Part shown: positions 44,027-62,914 of the stretch, in pieces
How positions within the stretch are numbered: position 1 is the first letter of the stretch
How the letters are laid out: every line of letters begins with the position of its first letter
NCBI GenBank assembly: GCA_947561715.1
Contig: OX387198.1
Span: forward strand, 19,285,645-19,349,644
Direction of reading: 5' to 3'
Length of the DNA stretch: 64,000 nucleotides
Source: Ascidia mentula
Taxonomy: Eukaryota; Chordata; Ascidiacea; Phlebobranchia; Ascidiidae
The notes under the pieces: generated by a model
The model's database searches: none
Seen by the model: the letters and a program-made list of their open reading frames with translations, nothing else
Told to the model about the DNA's origin: nothing
Translations under genes and position numbers: made by a program

Positions 44027-47000
44027 TCAGTATCCTGTCATAGGGGTGGTTGGGGGTGCTTTTGTACCCCAGCTAACTTCATTAGCACAATTAAGGGAGT
44101 CCCCTGTAGTTTCACATGAGGGAATCTTAAGTCTCAGCAAAGTTTTTCCGTCACTAGAAGTCGTAATTCTTGTCTCCTTCTCATCCAGTTTGGCCTCTTT
44201 CCTTGCTGTCATCTTCTTTTCGCGTTCTTTTGAGCGAACTTTGTTCAACAAAGTAGAAAGTCTCCCCCCCCTTGAAACATCCCGACGAAACGGACGGACA
44301 TGATTTGCGATGACGTCACGTAAATAGTTTGAACACAGTGGGGAATACCCGTTGTGTAAAGCACGTGGTGTAAAAGATGGAGGTTGTGACGTAGTGTTGT
44401 TCAACCAGTGAACCCGCATGACCCCGTATCTGAAATATTTCGTGAATAAACTCGTGAAAAGCCAGGAATCTGCTGTTTGTGAGTCGGCTAGACTGTGATC
44501 ATCGCCATGGTAACCAGCAAATTTCCAGCATTGTTTTAAAATAATCCGGTGCATAAAACATACCTACTCTCTCCCGCTACCTGGCGGCTGTTGGTTCGAG
44601 TTTTGCAGGCAATTATCGGGTGCGTGGAAACGCATTGTTTGCTCACAGAATAACAAGTCGCCACCCTTTCACCAGATGAGAGATCGGGATCTTTTGACGT
44701 CAACAATCGATTGCGTTTTCGTGCTCCGTTCGACGACGACACGATCTTCTCTGTTTGGAATGTTTTAAAATATTTCGCATTAAAAGTTTTTCAAAACGAA
44801 ATTGTAACAAACCTTTGATCCTTTTTTCTTTTAACCTCATCAATGAATCCCTCCAATCCCAAGAATCTTCTTCTTCTCCTTGTTCTTCCTCTTCTTCTCC
44901 TTGTTCTTCCTCTTCTTCTCCTTGTTGTTCTTCCTCCTCCTCTTCTTCTTCTTCCTTCGAATCTCCCAGCTTCCATTTATCACTCTCTTCATCGGGGGAT
45001 TTCCCTTCACATTGGTTATTTTCTTTCATGGAAAAAATTCCATCAACAAAACCGGAATCTTGAACATTCGAGAAATTTCCTGGAACTGGAAATGACTCAG
45101 CGGATGTGTTGTCTTTTTCATCTAGCACTCGATATGGTGACGTCATAGTTACGTCACTAGTGAGGGACAAATTCGATGGAAGGGACTGCTGCGAATGGGC
45201 GGTAAAGTTGTTTTCTGGAAATGTTAAAACGTAAGTTGACCGCCGAGGGGTGCAGAAAAGGGAGGAGGGGGGTACCTGATGATTTGGGAGTTGAATTTAT
45301 TTTGCTGATGACCCTCAACGCCGAAATCTTGCGCAAACTTTCCATTGAATGTTGGTCGAAAACCACTTGGCTGCTCTTCTTGGATATAACTGCGTTTGAT
45401 TGGTTGTTTTGCATCACGTGATCACCGATGACGCCACGAGGAGGTGTGTCAAGTTGGGAGGTGCAACTGTATAGGGTGAGAGAAGAACCAGACAAAATGC
45501 TGGGATTTTGATGCGCTGATGACGTAACTAGTAAAGGAAGTCTGTCGCCAGTTGATGACGCAACTTGTAGAGGAAGTCTGTCGCCAGTTGATGACGCAAC
45601 TAGTAAAGGAAGTCTGCCGCAATTTGATGACGCAACCATTAAAGGAAGTCTGTCATAAGTTGATGACGTCATGGTCACGTGCAAGGGAACAGGAATATCT
45701 GTTGTCGAATGGGTAATTGTTTTTGTTTCTGACAAAAAAGGAACAAATTTTAACTTGAGCCGATTGTATGAGATGGTGACGTAATCATTAACTTAGATAT
45801 GACGTAATTATTCAAGTTGTCGACGACCTATTATCAGCGCGATCACAAAGATTTTAATGTTGTGAACTCGGTGTTCCGCGGGAAATTCCCTTGTTTGAAA
45901 CTGACTATCTGGTGATCTACACTTAAATTTCTCCAAGGTTTCCAAATTTAATGCAACCTCGGGAATGTCTCAACACTCACTCTAAAGTTCTCTTAACTCT
46001 AGATCAACTCACAACAAACTGTGGTTTCAAACAAAAATGTTTGAGTTCTGTCTCATTTCAAACGTGGAGAACCCTGAAGTGCTCCTTAAACTCGTCAAGT
46101 GGGTGGAGAAGAAACACGGGATAAAACCAAATAAACAACTTTGTTACAACCGAAAAGTTTGCTGTTCAGTTGTGCGACTGATTTTTGTTGCCCACAAACC
46201 GACCAGAGTGCGACTGATTTTTGTTGCCCACAAACCGACCTGAGTGCGACTGATTTTTGTTGCCCACAAACCTACCAGAGTGCGACTGATTTTTGTTGCC
46301 CACAAACCGACCAGAGTGCGACTGATTTTTGTTGCCCACAAACCTACCAGAGTGCGACTGATTTTTGTTGCCCACAAACCTACCAGAGTGCGACTGATTT
46401 TTGTTGCCCACAAACCGACCAGAGTGCGACTGATTTTGGTGGAGTTGACTCTTTGTTTTGTTTTTTTCGGGAATTTTCATTGCGACCTTATTCCGTTTTT
46501 CTCTTTCACTTTCTGAAAATATCAATGAAACTTTAATGAAAAATGGTGGTTTACCATGCGGTGATTACCGGTCAGTTACCTCTGCTTATGCGAGCTGCCG
46601 ACGGAATTAACGGGAACTTGTCACGTGTTTCATGCACCGGTGATTCGTCTCGTTCCAGTTGAGTGGCGCTGAATATTCTTGTTGCGAGTTGGGGAAGCAT
46701 CCGGGATTCTTGAATAAAGACAGAGAAAATTAAGAATTATTTCATGGCAGAAAACTCGTGTTTAACCCAAGTGTTACTCATGCGTGACAGTACATTTTCA
46801 GCGGTGTTTAATGTTTAAGATGTCTGTGTTTAAACCACAGCGGACGTTTTATATTAAAGCAATAGATTTCGCTTAAAGACGCATCATCAGTTCATCATGA
46901 TATTATTCTGATATGAAACATCTTTAGAGCTCCCTGCTTGGTATTTTCACCACAAAACACTGGATAAGCGACCGACAGCTTGCCCGAGCTGCGTGCTTCG

Positions 47001-50000
47001 CTGATATAATTTCAATTTAAATCTGCTGCATTGTATCAAGTTTTTATTAATTATTTCACGGTTGAAACCTCACCTGCCCTGGAACTGGTTGTGAATTTTT
47101 CCGCTCGTAATTTCGCATTTTCCTCAGAGTAAACGCCAAGATTAAGTTTTTCAATCAATCGAATCAGTTTCCCCACCTGGCGACGCTCGAGAGCTTTTTC
47201 AGGAATCGCTTTTCTCCAGTTGATTTTTGGTCGGGGAATCACCTCATTTTTAACTTGACTTATTACGTCACAATCTTCGATTTTCTGGAATATTCTTATT
47301 TTTCTCTTATTTTGGGTGGTTGGTTTTTTTTTCATTGTTTTTGTGAACTTGACAGATCTGAACAAAATGTTTTCATGAAAAACAAAAAAAAATATAACTT
47401 GCGAAAACACTTCTTTTGGAAACCCACATTTACGTCATAATATGACATCATAGTTCACAAACGGAGATTCCAGGTTACAATATTAATGTAATATCAATAC
47501 AATGAAAAAATTTACTTGATTTTTTCTCTTTGTTTCTTTTTGTTGTTTTCAGGTTGATGAAATGATGGAATCGAATCTGTTGATTTTTTCAATACTTTTG
47601 AAGAAAATTGTTTCTTCAAATCCGTGTTTGTTTCAGACCTTGATTGAATTACTTCAAAACCGAATCGATTCGCCAATCGTGGTGCGGTTGCCATGGTTAC
47701 TTCACCCTGTTTAAAGTCACATGTCTTAACCTTCATCCATTGTGACGTCACCGGTGACGATTGGTAATTTTAGAGAACCTTTTCTATCCGATCTTTGATT
47801 GAGTTGATGACGATTTTCTCCTCCCTACTTCTCTCCTCCGGATCCTGGATCAACTTCCCTCCTCCCGTCATTTCTTCAAGCTCCTCGCACAACCTCTCCC
47901 ACGAGTCGATCCCAAACTTCACCTCCAGGATCAGCTTCGATTTCTCCTTTATTTCCCTGCTTTCATCCACTAGGAGGCGGAAGAGTTCGCGCTGTATGTC
48001 GTCACTTGGGGGAATTCCCGATACAACTGCGTCAAGAGCATTGTCGACGAGTTTGACGCGATTCGGGTGCCCAGCGAGTGGGTTTGTGACGTCATAAGAG
48101 GGTTTAAGAAACTTGGCGAGATGTTGTTGAAATTTAATGATTATTTCTGGCGACAACGACTCCTTTCCACCCCCTGAAGTAAAACAACTTGTATGATTTC
48201 TATGAAAGCTAATATTTGTGTGTTTTCACACCGACTCGGACGGGGAATTCCTGGTAAAGGACCAACATCTTCTCTATCGCCTTCTCGTGGGCAAATAATC
48301 TCAACGTGTCGCCGACTTCGAGAAGAGCTTCCATCACAGAGTCAGGAGTTACATCATCCAACTTCTTTCGGAACCATGGAGCCGAAATAATCTCCTGGAA
48401 AACTTTAAATTATTTAAAAGTTTCGACTCTGACCTTTTAACTCTGACCTTGACAATTTTTGGCAGAGCGGACTTTTCTTCCTCGGCACGAATCACCGCTA
48501 CCTGGCGCTGTTCTTTTAACTTTTGCTTTAAATCGTCACGCTTCATCGATCCTGTGTGAGCAGGCAAAGTTCGCTGAACCGAAGCATCCGATGACGTCAG
48601 AGCGGAACGTGACGTACGCAAAATATTTTTGTTTCCTAACTTTCCTCCGGTTTCTTGAGAATCCTCCACGTCCTCATCCATGGAGTAAATTTCCTCACGT
48701 TGTTGAACTTCCTGGAAGAAGATGACTTTCTTCGTTGCAACATCTTGACTCCCATCGTCAAGGGAGGACATGAGGTCAACTCCTGGAGGAGAAATCATCC
48801 TTTCTTCCACATCAGAAGAGTCGGGAAATGAAGAAAAACTGCTGATTTCGGACAAACGGAAAGAATCGGAATATTCCGATTCGAATAGAAAACCGGATTC
48901 GGATCGTGATGACGTTTTGCCGGAAACCAGATCTTCACACGAGAGAGCTTCTGCTTCTTTAACAGGTCGTAGTTTCCAGTCTGTAATTGTCTGCACTTTG
49001 GGCGTTGGAGGGCGCACTCTTCGTCTGATGACGGAGTTTTGAATATAACAATCCGGAGCGATAGGGTATTTACTATTCAAAACTCTGCGTATTATTTCCT
49101 CACTAAATATCCCATTATATTCGACAACTTTTACGTATCGACTTCCGTTTATGTTTCTAGATTCAATTTCATCATTCTGTTGGTTCCAACTTTCCTGGGT
49201 TGTTTTTTTTTCATCCGGAATAGGCTCTCCAACATGGTCTCCAAAATTGCTCGGAATAAGTTTTCCAACAATGCCAAGAATCGGTTCCTCAATTTTGACA
49301 GGAATAAGTTCCACGTGATTGTCAAAAATAGGTGTCTCATTTTTAACATTTTTATCCGTGACGTTTTCCTTCATGTTCGAGTTTTTGACTTCCATCATAA
49401 CTTTTCGAATCGCGTCCTTCCACCTTCTTCGTGCCGAAAGTGACGACTTACGTGGTCTCGTGACGTCGTGTTTAGAGATTCGTTCGCCGTGATCCTAAAA
49501 ACGATTCCAGCATAAAATTATTCGACAAATAATTTTTAATTTCCGTTGTTTCAAAGATTTACCGATTCAGCAGAGTCTTCCCAAGAAACGTCACAAAGTT
49601 TAGATTCGAAATCTTGAATATGTTTGCGCTCTGATGCCTCCAGTGGCAAAGTGTCAAGGTCAAATAAGTTGCTTTTTGTTCTTACAAAATACGAAAAAAA
49701 TTAGCAAGACAATTTGATGATTTTACGAAACTTTTCTTTAATTTGATTTTTCCTTCATAAATATTTCTGTAAATTTGCATTTTCGTTTCTGTTAACACAA
49801 ATCAAACTTTAAAATTACTTGATTACGTCATCATATGGAATTGCATTTTCTATGACTTCATCAAGAAATGGCAAATCGTAAACCCTGCGATCTCGAATGG
49901 ATTGTCGCGTCATAAACGTGGACAATTCAACCAAACAAACCCGACCCTCGAGCGCCACCACGAGATCACGATCATTGGGAAAACAAACCGCTGTAGGGCG

Positions 50001-53000
50001 ATGAGGAGCAAAACATATTTCTCTCATCAATCTAAAAAGAATGAAAAATTTAATGGAAATCCACACGGAGATCGTAGTTAACCTGTTGTCCTCGTCCCAT
50101 ATCTTAACATATCCATCTTCACTCGAACTCGCGAAACAATTCAACATTGAAGAACTTTCCAATGACGTCACAGTGGTAACATGTTCGTCGTCATGGTGAT
50201 GACTTTTCAATGAATCAGTTTCGTTGACGGGGGTGATTGAAGCTCGGTTCCCAAATCTCCACGTCCCATATTTTATCTGAGAAAGGAAACAAATTAAGGG
50301 GGGAGATTGGTGAATTCGTATCCAGACCGTGGTCAAATCCTTCGTGGTTTGTTTCATGTTCATGATCGCCAACCTCCGTCTCCCCGCATTCTTGTACACA
50401 CTCGTTTTTAACACAAGCACAAATATCCGGTTGTCTTTATTACAGACACTCAATCTGTCCCTGAGTATAGAAATCTTATAGGTGTCCGCCATGCAGGGGG
50501 GGAGAGAGATTTTGAGTTCCGGTTCCAATCGAATCCGCAACCGGTTTTCTTCCAAATGTTGTTCCGGTTCGCTGATTACCCTCCACGTGCGCACTGTTGT
50601 GGAACCGACACTGATGAGGTTTTTGTTGCTAGCGAGGATTCCATTGTCTGTCGAACATGGAAGGGGGGAATAATTATTATTTCTATGTCGGTTGTTACCT
50701 GGGGTGACGCAGGAATCCAAACTTTTATCAATCGAAGAAATATAACGGATGCTTCCTGAAAATACGTCACTCAGTTGTTACGTCATCATATTGAATATAA
50801 CTGTTGGCATGGCAACCTGTGTGAGCTTGCACCGCCTTAAACAGAAGAGAATTCGGATGAACGAGAGTTATTTGTCCGTTTCTCAAACCCGCGAAAATTG
50901 CAGAGACGCCGCTTAATCTTCCTGACGTCAGAGCGAGTGACGTCAGACTGCAAACGTCCTGGTCGTATGGAAGCGTTGGAGCGTAACGGAGAGTTGGAAG
51001 GCTCGGATTGGTGGAGCAGCTACACTGCATTACGTCACCGTCATTAAGCCTGACGTAGGCAAGGTTGTTGAAGGGGTCAAAGGTCATGTTGGAGAAAATC
51101 TGAATTTTGAATTCGATCAGAAAGCTGACGTAACAGAGCGGAAACAAATATCAGGTATTAGTTATCAAATTAAACTGTTTTAGATCGATCAGAAAGCTGA
51201 CTTAACAGAGCGGAAACAAATATCAGGTATTAGTTATCATGCAAATTAAACTGTTTTAGATCGATCAGAAAGCTGACTTAACAGAGCGGAAACAAATATC
51301 AGGTATTAGTTATCATGCAAATTAAACTGTTTTAGATCGATCAGAAAGCTGACTTAACAGAGCGGAAACAAATATCAGGTATTAGTTATCAAATTAAACT
51401 GTTTTAGATCGATCAGAAAGCTGACTTAACAGAGCGGAAACAAATATCAGGTATTAGTTATCAAATTAAACTGTTTTAGATCGATCAGAAAGCTGACTTA
51501 ACAGAGCGGAAACAAATATCAGGTATTAGTTATCATGCAAATTAAACTGTTTTAGATCGATCAGAAAGCTGACTTAACAGAGCGGAAACAAATATCAGGT
51601 ATTAGTTATCATGCAAATTAAACTGTTTTAGATCGATCAGAAAGCTGACTTAACAGAGCGGAAACAAATATCAGGTATTAGTTATCAAATTAAACTGTTT
51701 TAGATCGATCAGAAAGCTGACTTAACAGAGCGGAAACAAATATCAGGTATTAGTTATCAAATTAAACTGTTTTAGATCGATCAGAAAGCTGACTTAACAG
51801 AGCGGAAACAAATATCAGGTATTAGTTATCATGCAAATTAAACTGTTTTAGATCGATCAGAAAGCTGACTTAACAGAGCGGAAACAAATATCAGGTATTA
51901 GTTATCATGCAAATTAAACTGTTTTAGATCGATCAGAAAGCTGACTTAACAGAGCGGAAACAAATATCAGGTATTAGTTATCATGCAAATTAAACTGTTT
52001 TAGATCGATCAGAAAGCTGACTTAACAGAGCGGAAACAAATATCAGGTATTAGTTATCATGCAAATTAAACTGTTTTAGATCGATCAGAAAGCTGACTTA
52101 ACAGAGCGGAAACAAATATCAGGTATTAGTTATCAAATTAAACTGTTTTAGATCGATCAGAAAGCTGACTTAACAGAGCGGAAACAAATATCAGGTATTA
52201 GTTATCAAATTAAACTGTTTTAGATCGATCAGAAAGCTGACTTAACAAAGCGGAAACAAATATCAGGTATTAGTTATCAAATTAAACTGTTTTAGATCGA
52301 TCAGAAAGCTGACTTAACAGAGCGGAAACAAATATCAGGTATTAGTTATCATGCAAATTAAACTGTTTTAGATCGATCAGAAAGCTGACTTAACAGAGCG
52401 GAAACAAATATCAGGTATTAGTTATCAAATTAAACTGTTTTAGATCGATCAGAAAGCTGACTTAACAGAGCGGAAACAAATATCAGGTATTAGTTATCAA
52501 ATTAAACTGTTTTAGATCGATCAGAAAGCTGACTTAACAGAGCGGAAACAAATATCAGGTATTAGTTATCATGCAAATTAAACTGTTTTAGATCGATCAG
52601 AAAGCTGACTTAACAGAGCGGAAACAAATATCAGGTATTAGTTATCAAATTAAACTGTTTTAGATCGATCAGAAAGCTGACTTAACAGAGCGGAAACAAA
52701 TATCAGGTATTAGTTATCATGCAAATTAAACTGTTTTCCAACTTGGAACATCGTCATGGGATAGATCATAGTGAGGGGGAGGCCAGTGAGGGGGGAGAGG
52801 ACCGCCACTGATCCATCCTCCAATGACGCAAGAACCTTCCCGGGAATCCCCGCTTGTGGAACCCCGTCAATCTTGGTGAGTTTGACAGCGGGTGAATGGA
52901 GGACGGTGTAGAGGGTGTAAACGTTGGTGAGGCGATAAATCGTCACCTGAGTCAGTGTGTCCACTTCAGTACGTTTATTAATTCACCACTAAGTTAAATC

Positions 53001-55639
53001 AATTTTAATCAATTATTAGGCGGAAATGTTGCAAAAGATTGTTGTCAGTCCAGTGTTTCCCAAACTTTTTCGGTCGTAGAGCTCGGTGTGCGATTCACCG
53101 CGACACAAAACCATCACGTGTGAATGAAAGTGCAATTTTATACAAACTTTACATTTCTGACGTTCAATATTCTATGAAGCTCATCAGGATCAGTTTCACT
53201 GAAACTATGTGACGTCATAATGCTTACGAATTGGGTTAAGGCCAAATGTTAAAAGTTTTAAGAGTGACGTCACGGGAAAAAGTTTGCGGATATATTTTGC
53301 GATGCCTAGTGGCGAGCCAGTGATCATCTACAGCTAATATATATGAGAACCTGTTGTTTGCTGTGGAAATACATGAACTTGCTGTCGGGACAAATAAACA
53401 AATTCTCAATCCTTTGTCCGGTGTCGATTCGTTGCGTCATCGTGAAAGTTTCGAGACACCAAACTCTTATAGAACCGTCACTTGAGGCGCTTATGAGCAG
53501 CGGTAGATTCGGATGAGCGATGAGTCCATTGATTGAACTCAAGTGACCCCGAAGAATTTGAACCAAACCAAAGTTTACCTGCGGTCAAATTGACTCCAGG
53601 TGACAAAGTACGTTCAAGTTTTTTGGTAAATCTCACCATGTGCATTATTCGAATTGTTCCTTCCCCTCCTCCGGTGACGAAATACCCAAAGAGCGGAAAA
53701 AAATCACACCGCGTCAGTGACACGTGACCAGTCACGTGGTATATCTTGTTCCGCTTGGATGACCTTAAACCTTAATCACTTTGAATGATTTGGGTGAAAA
53801 ATTGCAAATTTTTTTGGGTCAATTTTAGAATTTAATTCCGGAGAAATTAGGGTTATACCTTACCCTCATCCGGTATATCCTCTTACCCTCATCCGGTATA
53901 TCCTCTCTACGCTTTGAGTCAAACGAACTCGACTGAGGGTTAATCAACCTCACGCACCATAGTTGTACTCGGTTCATGTAATCCACGGCGAATATCGCAT
54001 CGTGACAAATCGCCACCAGAATTCGCTGTTTACCTCCAGATACCGATGATTTTCCCCGGAACGCCCTCAAGTGGAAGATCCAGTCATCTCCCATTAAGTT
54101 GCACGGGTAAGGTGGAAGCGCCTCACAGCAACATGCACTTTTTAAACCACGAAACATTATGTTATAATTTTTCATACTTGCAACATCTGCCTTCCTGGCC
54201 CATAACCTTCGTTGTTCTTTGGTTGGGAAATCCCCCCGTGCAGTTTTAAGCTTCCGCGGCGCCCACTAGTGGCGGTGTCTGTTTCTTCGTCAAATTAGTT
54301 TTAAATACAATTTTTGTGTTAAAGATATTTCAATGGAAAATATTCGAAACCTTCGGAGTGTGACGACTTCAGATTGGTTGAAAGTCTTAGTTTCCACGGT
54401 TGAATGACTCCAATTCCCCCGGTCACGACCTCCTCTACGTCATCCAAGTAGATCATGGATAAAACCGGCATCGCGCAAACAGTGGGAGCGGATACGGCTT
54501 TGCAACGGTGGATGGTGTCAGCGAATACACGCAGGTTTTTATCGCTTCCAAACCCAACGAACAACCTGGAGTTCCAACAAAACTTTAAACAAATGTTTTC
54601 CACGAGGAATAATTTCTTGTGTGTTAATCACATGAATTATGTGGTAGTAACTTAAAAGAATATTAAATGTTTAGAGTTGTATTTAACCGAGTTCCACTTC
54701 GGATAATTACCTGTAATTCGGTACCCAGACCACGTGTTGTTGGGAAGGCCCTTGAACAGGAAACCTCATTTTGTAAACGTCATTTAGTCCCGAATCTTAA
54801 TTATGAAGTAACTTAACTGAACATAGTGTTTTAATTGGGAAATTTCCAAACGATTATCTGGCAGACTTGGGATACCATATGTTGGGCACCCCTGTATTGT
54901 AGGTGTTAATACTATTTCGCAGAATTGTTGCAAATTATCAGCAATATTTTTACACTACAGTAATTATTTCCTACTTTTCATAGAAATCATAGGTAGATCA
55001 TCAGCTTTGGTGTAAGTTCTTAAGTGGAAAACATTCCCTGGCCCTGTACCATGGTTCACTGCACAAACAATTGCGTCATATTATCAATATTGCCCCAGTT
55101 ATGAAAATAATTTTACCCAAAAATTCTTCGCGCACAGAACTGCTCCGGTGCGCCACGCATCGGATTGGATCCCGAAAAGAATACGTCACTTGGTGGTGGA
55201 AACCATGAGTCAAACACATGGACTGATCACTAGATTTTTGTACTCCACCATCCTTCAAATTATTTTTCAGCTCTCTTCTCACAACTGACCACGGTTTAAA
55301 TTTTGGATCAACTGCATTCAACATTTTTAATCATGTCAAAAGAAGAATCAAAAAACAGAATTTTGCGTTATTTTTTATACTCTTGTTTCGACTTTTGTTC
55401 AGCAATAAAAGTTATTGTGACGTCACAATAACAAACATTGTAAAAATAAACGGTATGAGTTGTGTGAGATCTGATTGACGAAACTGATTCCGTTCGAATG
55501 TGTTTTAACTTCAAGAACAGACAGCAGTGGCTGCATCTCCACATCATAATTATGGGGTGGCCATGAAACGGCCGCTAAAACCGAACCACCCACCTTTACA
55601 AGCATTCAGATCCATATATTTCGCTTTACTTTTCCTCAT
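44027..55639 (-). CDS. large WD40 protein, WDR97/WDR87-like
   Basis: A many-exon gene. Exon 1 is 55639-55594 (MRKSKAKYMDLNACK) and exon 2 is 55311-55117 (VDPKFKPWSVVRREL, CLTHGFHHQVTYSF). WD40 blades follow: VGFGSDKNLRVFADT (54.5 kb), VAICHDAIFAVDYMNRVQLW (54 kb), GHVSLTRCDFFPLFGYFVTG (53.7 kb), GHLSSINGLIAHPNLPLLIS with SDGSIRVW (53.5 kb), and blades at 52.9, 51.1-50.8, 50.7-50.4, 50.2 (SSSEDGYVKIWDEDNR) and 50.0 kb (REICFAPHRPTAVCFPNDRD, the clearest WDR97/87-like phrase). From 49.4 kb on comes a long disordered tail, a helical block (48.2-47.8 kb), a 14-residue repeat (45.6 kb) and a Glu-rich stretch (45.0 kb), ending at 44027. Relatives are testis/cilia-linked proteins of unknown role. 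Exon joins in the tail are approximate and two genes cannot be fully excluded. Confidence 0.65.
44880..44985 (-). repeat. glutamate-rich coding repeat in the WD40 gene tail
   Basis: A (GAA/GAG)n tract encodes blocks of Glu broken by Gln-Gly (QQGEEEEEQGEEEEEQGEEE), just before DSWDWRDSLMRLKEKRIKG. The 18-bp unit suggests replication slippage. Confidence 0.75.
45530..45680 (-). repeat. 42-bp coding minisatellite in the WD40 gene
   Basis: About 3.5-4 units of 42 bp encode a 14-residue repeat (variants of DRLPLLVASSTG plus two residues). The unit length is a multiple of three, so the frame is kept. Confidence 0.7.
46173..46438. repeat. 36-bp tandem repeat, about 7 copies
   Basis: The unit is GTGCGACTGATTTTTGTTGC plus CCACAAACCGACCAGA. 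Two variants alternate irregularly (CCGACC and CCTACC). Since 36 is divisible by three, long open frames on both strands are artefacts. It lies in what appears to be an intron of the WD40 gene. Confidence 0.9.
51103..52735. repeat. 72/76-bp tandem array filling one WD40-gene intron
   Basis: About 22 head-to-tail units in two length classes: short (72 bp, TTATCAAATTAAAC) and long (76 bp, TTATCATGCAAATTAAAC). The class order from left to right is roughly S LL SS LL SS LLLL SSS L SS L S L. The array runs from just inside the acceptor (exon starts at 51099) to the previous exon's end near 52735, so the intron is essentially the array. On the sense strand each unit has a branch-point-like ACTAATACC, a pyrimidine-rich TATTTGTTTCC and AACAG, resembling a small intron body. 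Long units contain the octamer ATGCAAAT. Confidence 0.9.
53048..53310. repeat. hAT-like MITE remnant
   Basis: CAGTGTTTCCCAAACTTTTTCGG at the left is a typical hAT end, related to those at 21529 and 19483. On the right GGGAAAAAGTTTGCGG is a degraded inverted partner. It lies in a WD40-gene intron. The exact right edge and duplication are unclear. Confidence 0.45.
53860..53905 (-). repeat. 23-bp direct duplication spanning a splice donor
   Basis: TTACCCTCATCCGGTATATC plus CTC occurs twice in tandem (53860-53882, 53883-53905). On the coding strand each copy ends a stretch GATGAGG followed by GTAAG, so the exon has two identical donors 23 nt apart. Only the distal donor (exon end 53864) keeps phase with the next exon (IYHVTGHVS). 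Confidence 0.8.
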
Positions 55640-55948
55640 ATTCAATGTTAAACTTCACTTTACATCTTTCACACTTAGTTCTGCATTCTGACAAATCTTA
55701 AATGATGACGTCACTTCCTTGCGGCTTCTCACAGCAATTTTTCATTCGTTTTTTTTGCTCATGTCATGATATGTGTGGCAAGATATGAGGTTGTCTGCAA
55801 GGTGGAAGGCCCGACGTTGCTGTGGTGTGGGATTCTAAACTCGAATTTCCTGTTCTGTTACCGGTGTTTTGAAACAATACTAAACCTCGTGTTACCAGTT
55901 ACAAGTGCGTTCACAACCAAAACTAAAATCAAAATATTTTGTTTATTT

Positions 55949-61864
<5,916 letters not shown>

Positions 61865-62914
61865 GTTTATCTGCAAAAATTATCAATTAAATTATTTTTT
61901 TCTAGCAAAGCTTTTGTGCAGATTATCGATCAATGAATAATTGTTTGAGCGTCAATGAAAAGTTTGTTTGTCTGTTGTGCAGCATTTTCCCAAGTTAAAT
62001 GTGCAATAAAGTCAAATTGTGACGTTGTCAGCACAAAGGCAACTGCTGCTTTGTGCAAAGTGTTTAATGTATGTGTGTGTGTGAGAATCTTGTTTCCTAT
62101 ATGAACTGTTAAGTGCTAGTTAAATTATTTTCTCTCTTCTGGGCTGCTTGCAGTCTGGTGTTTGTTAATTCATTCTATTTCGATTCTGATCCTGACCAAT
62201 ACAATTACCAACGTATACTGTTTGGATTATTAAGCCTTAAAGAGGCACATTTCCCTTAAAACAGACAATAAACACTAAAGCAGACAATAAGCCAGTGTTA
62301 TGATACAAACAAGCCAGAAAGAATTGCAAAATAACTAAAAAACTTTTTAAATCTTCAGAAAACCCTCGTTCTTCAAGCTCGTGTAAAAAACATCGTAAAT
62401 GGCATTAGATTTGTTCAGCATTGTCATTGCTCCGTAACACGCGTGACTGAACTCATCATCTAACACTGGGTACTTACAATGTTTTTAAACATTTTTATTG
62501 TGTTGACAGCTTGCAATTGGGAAATAATAAAGAAATCCAATAAAAATATATAACTTTGGTTTACAATGTAAATGCTTTACCCTACTGCATGTTTAAGAAA
62601 AGGGATTCCCCTAATTACGAAGCCGGATTATCCATGACAAATATATTTGATTTAATTTTGTATTTGCGTTTTGTTTTACCATAAACTGAACGTATTTGTT
62701 TGGTTAGAATTTTGTATTATAAATTTTTTAAAATTTGCCGAACTTTTATTAAATTTTAAAGCGCACAATTTTAGTAGTAATATAAATCTTTTGAAAAATA
62801 TGTCCTTGCGGACCAGGATATTTGTTTTCTATCAATGAGTCAAGAACATAAGGGTACGTCATCCTTGTAACTTCCAGAGAATCTTTAAATTGAGAAGAAA
62901 TTTATATCAAGACA
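61865..62914. other. divergent promoter region between IARS2 and FKBP2
   Basis: The IARS2 5' UTR (an acceptor TTTTTGCAG at about 61870 suggests a UTR intron) and the FKBP2 upstream region. Near 62030-62070 a stretch GTCAGCACAAAGGCAACTGC resembles sequence just past the LTR-like repeat at 27740. No other gene is seen. Confidence 0.45.

Noticed and set aside
44755-45148. Ser/Leu/Phe-rich plus-strand frames
   Set aside because: They mirror the glutamate-rich tract of the WD40 gene on the other strand.
46141-46536. Open frames of 12-residue repeats on both strands
   Set aside because: Caused by the 36-bp tandem repeat; three frames are open at once, which is typical of an array and not of a gene.
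51103-52735. CRISPR-like array
   Set aside because: Units are contiguous with no unique spacers, and the setting is a eukaryotic intron.
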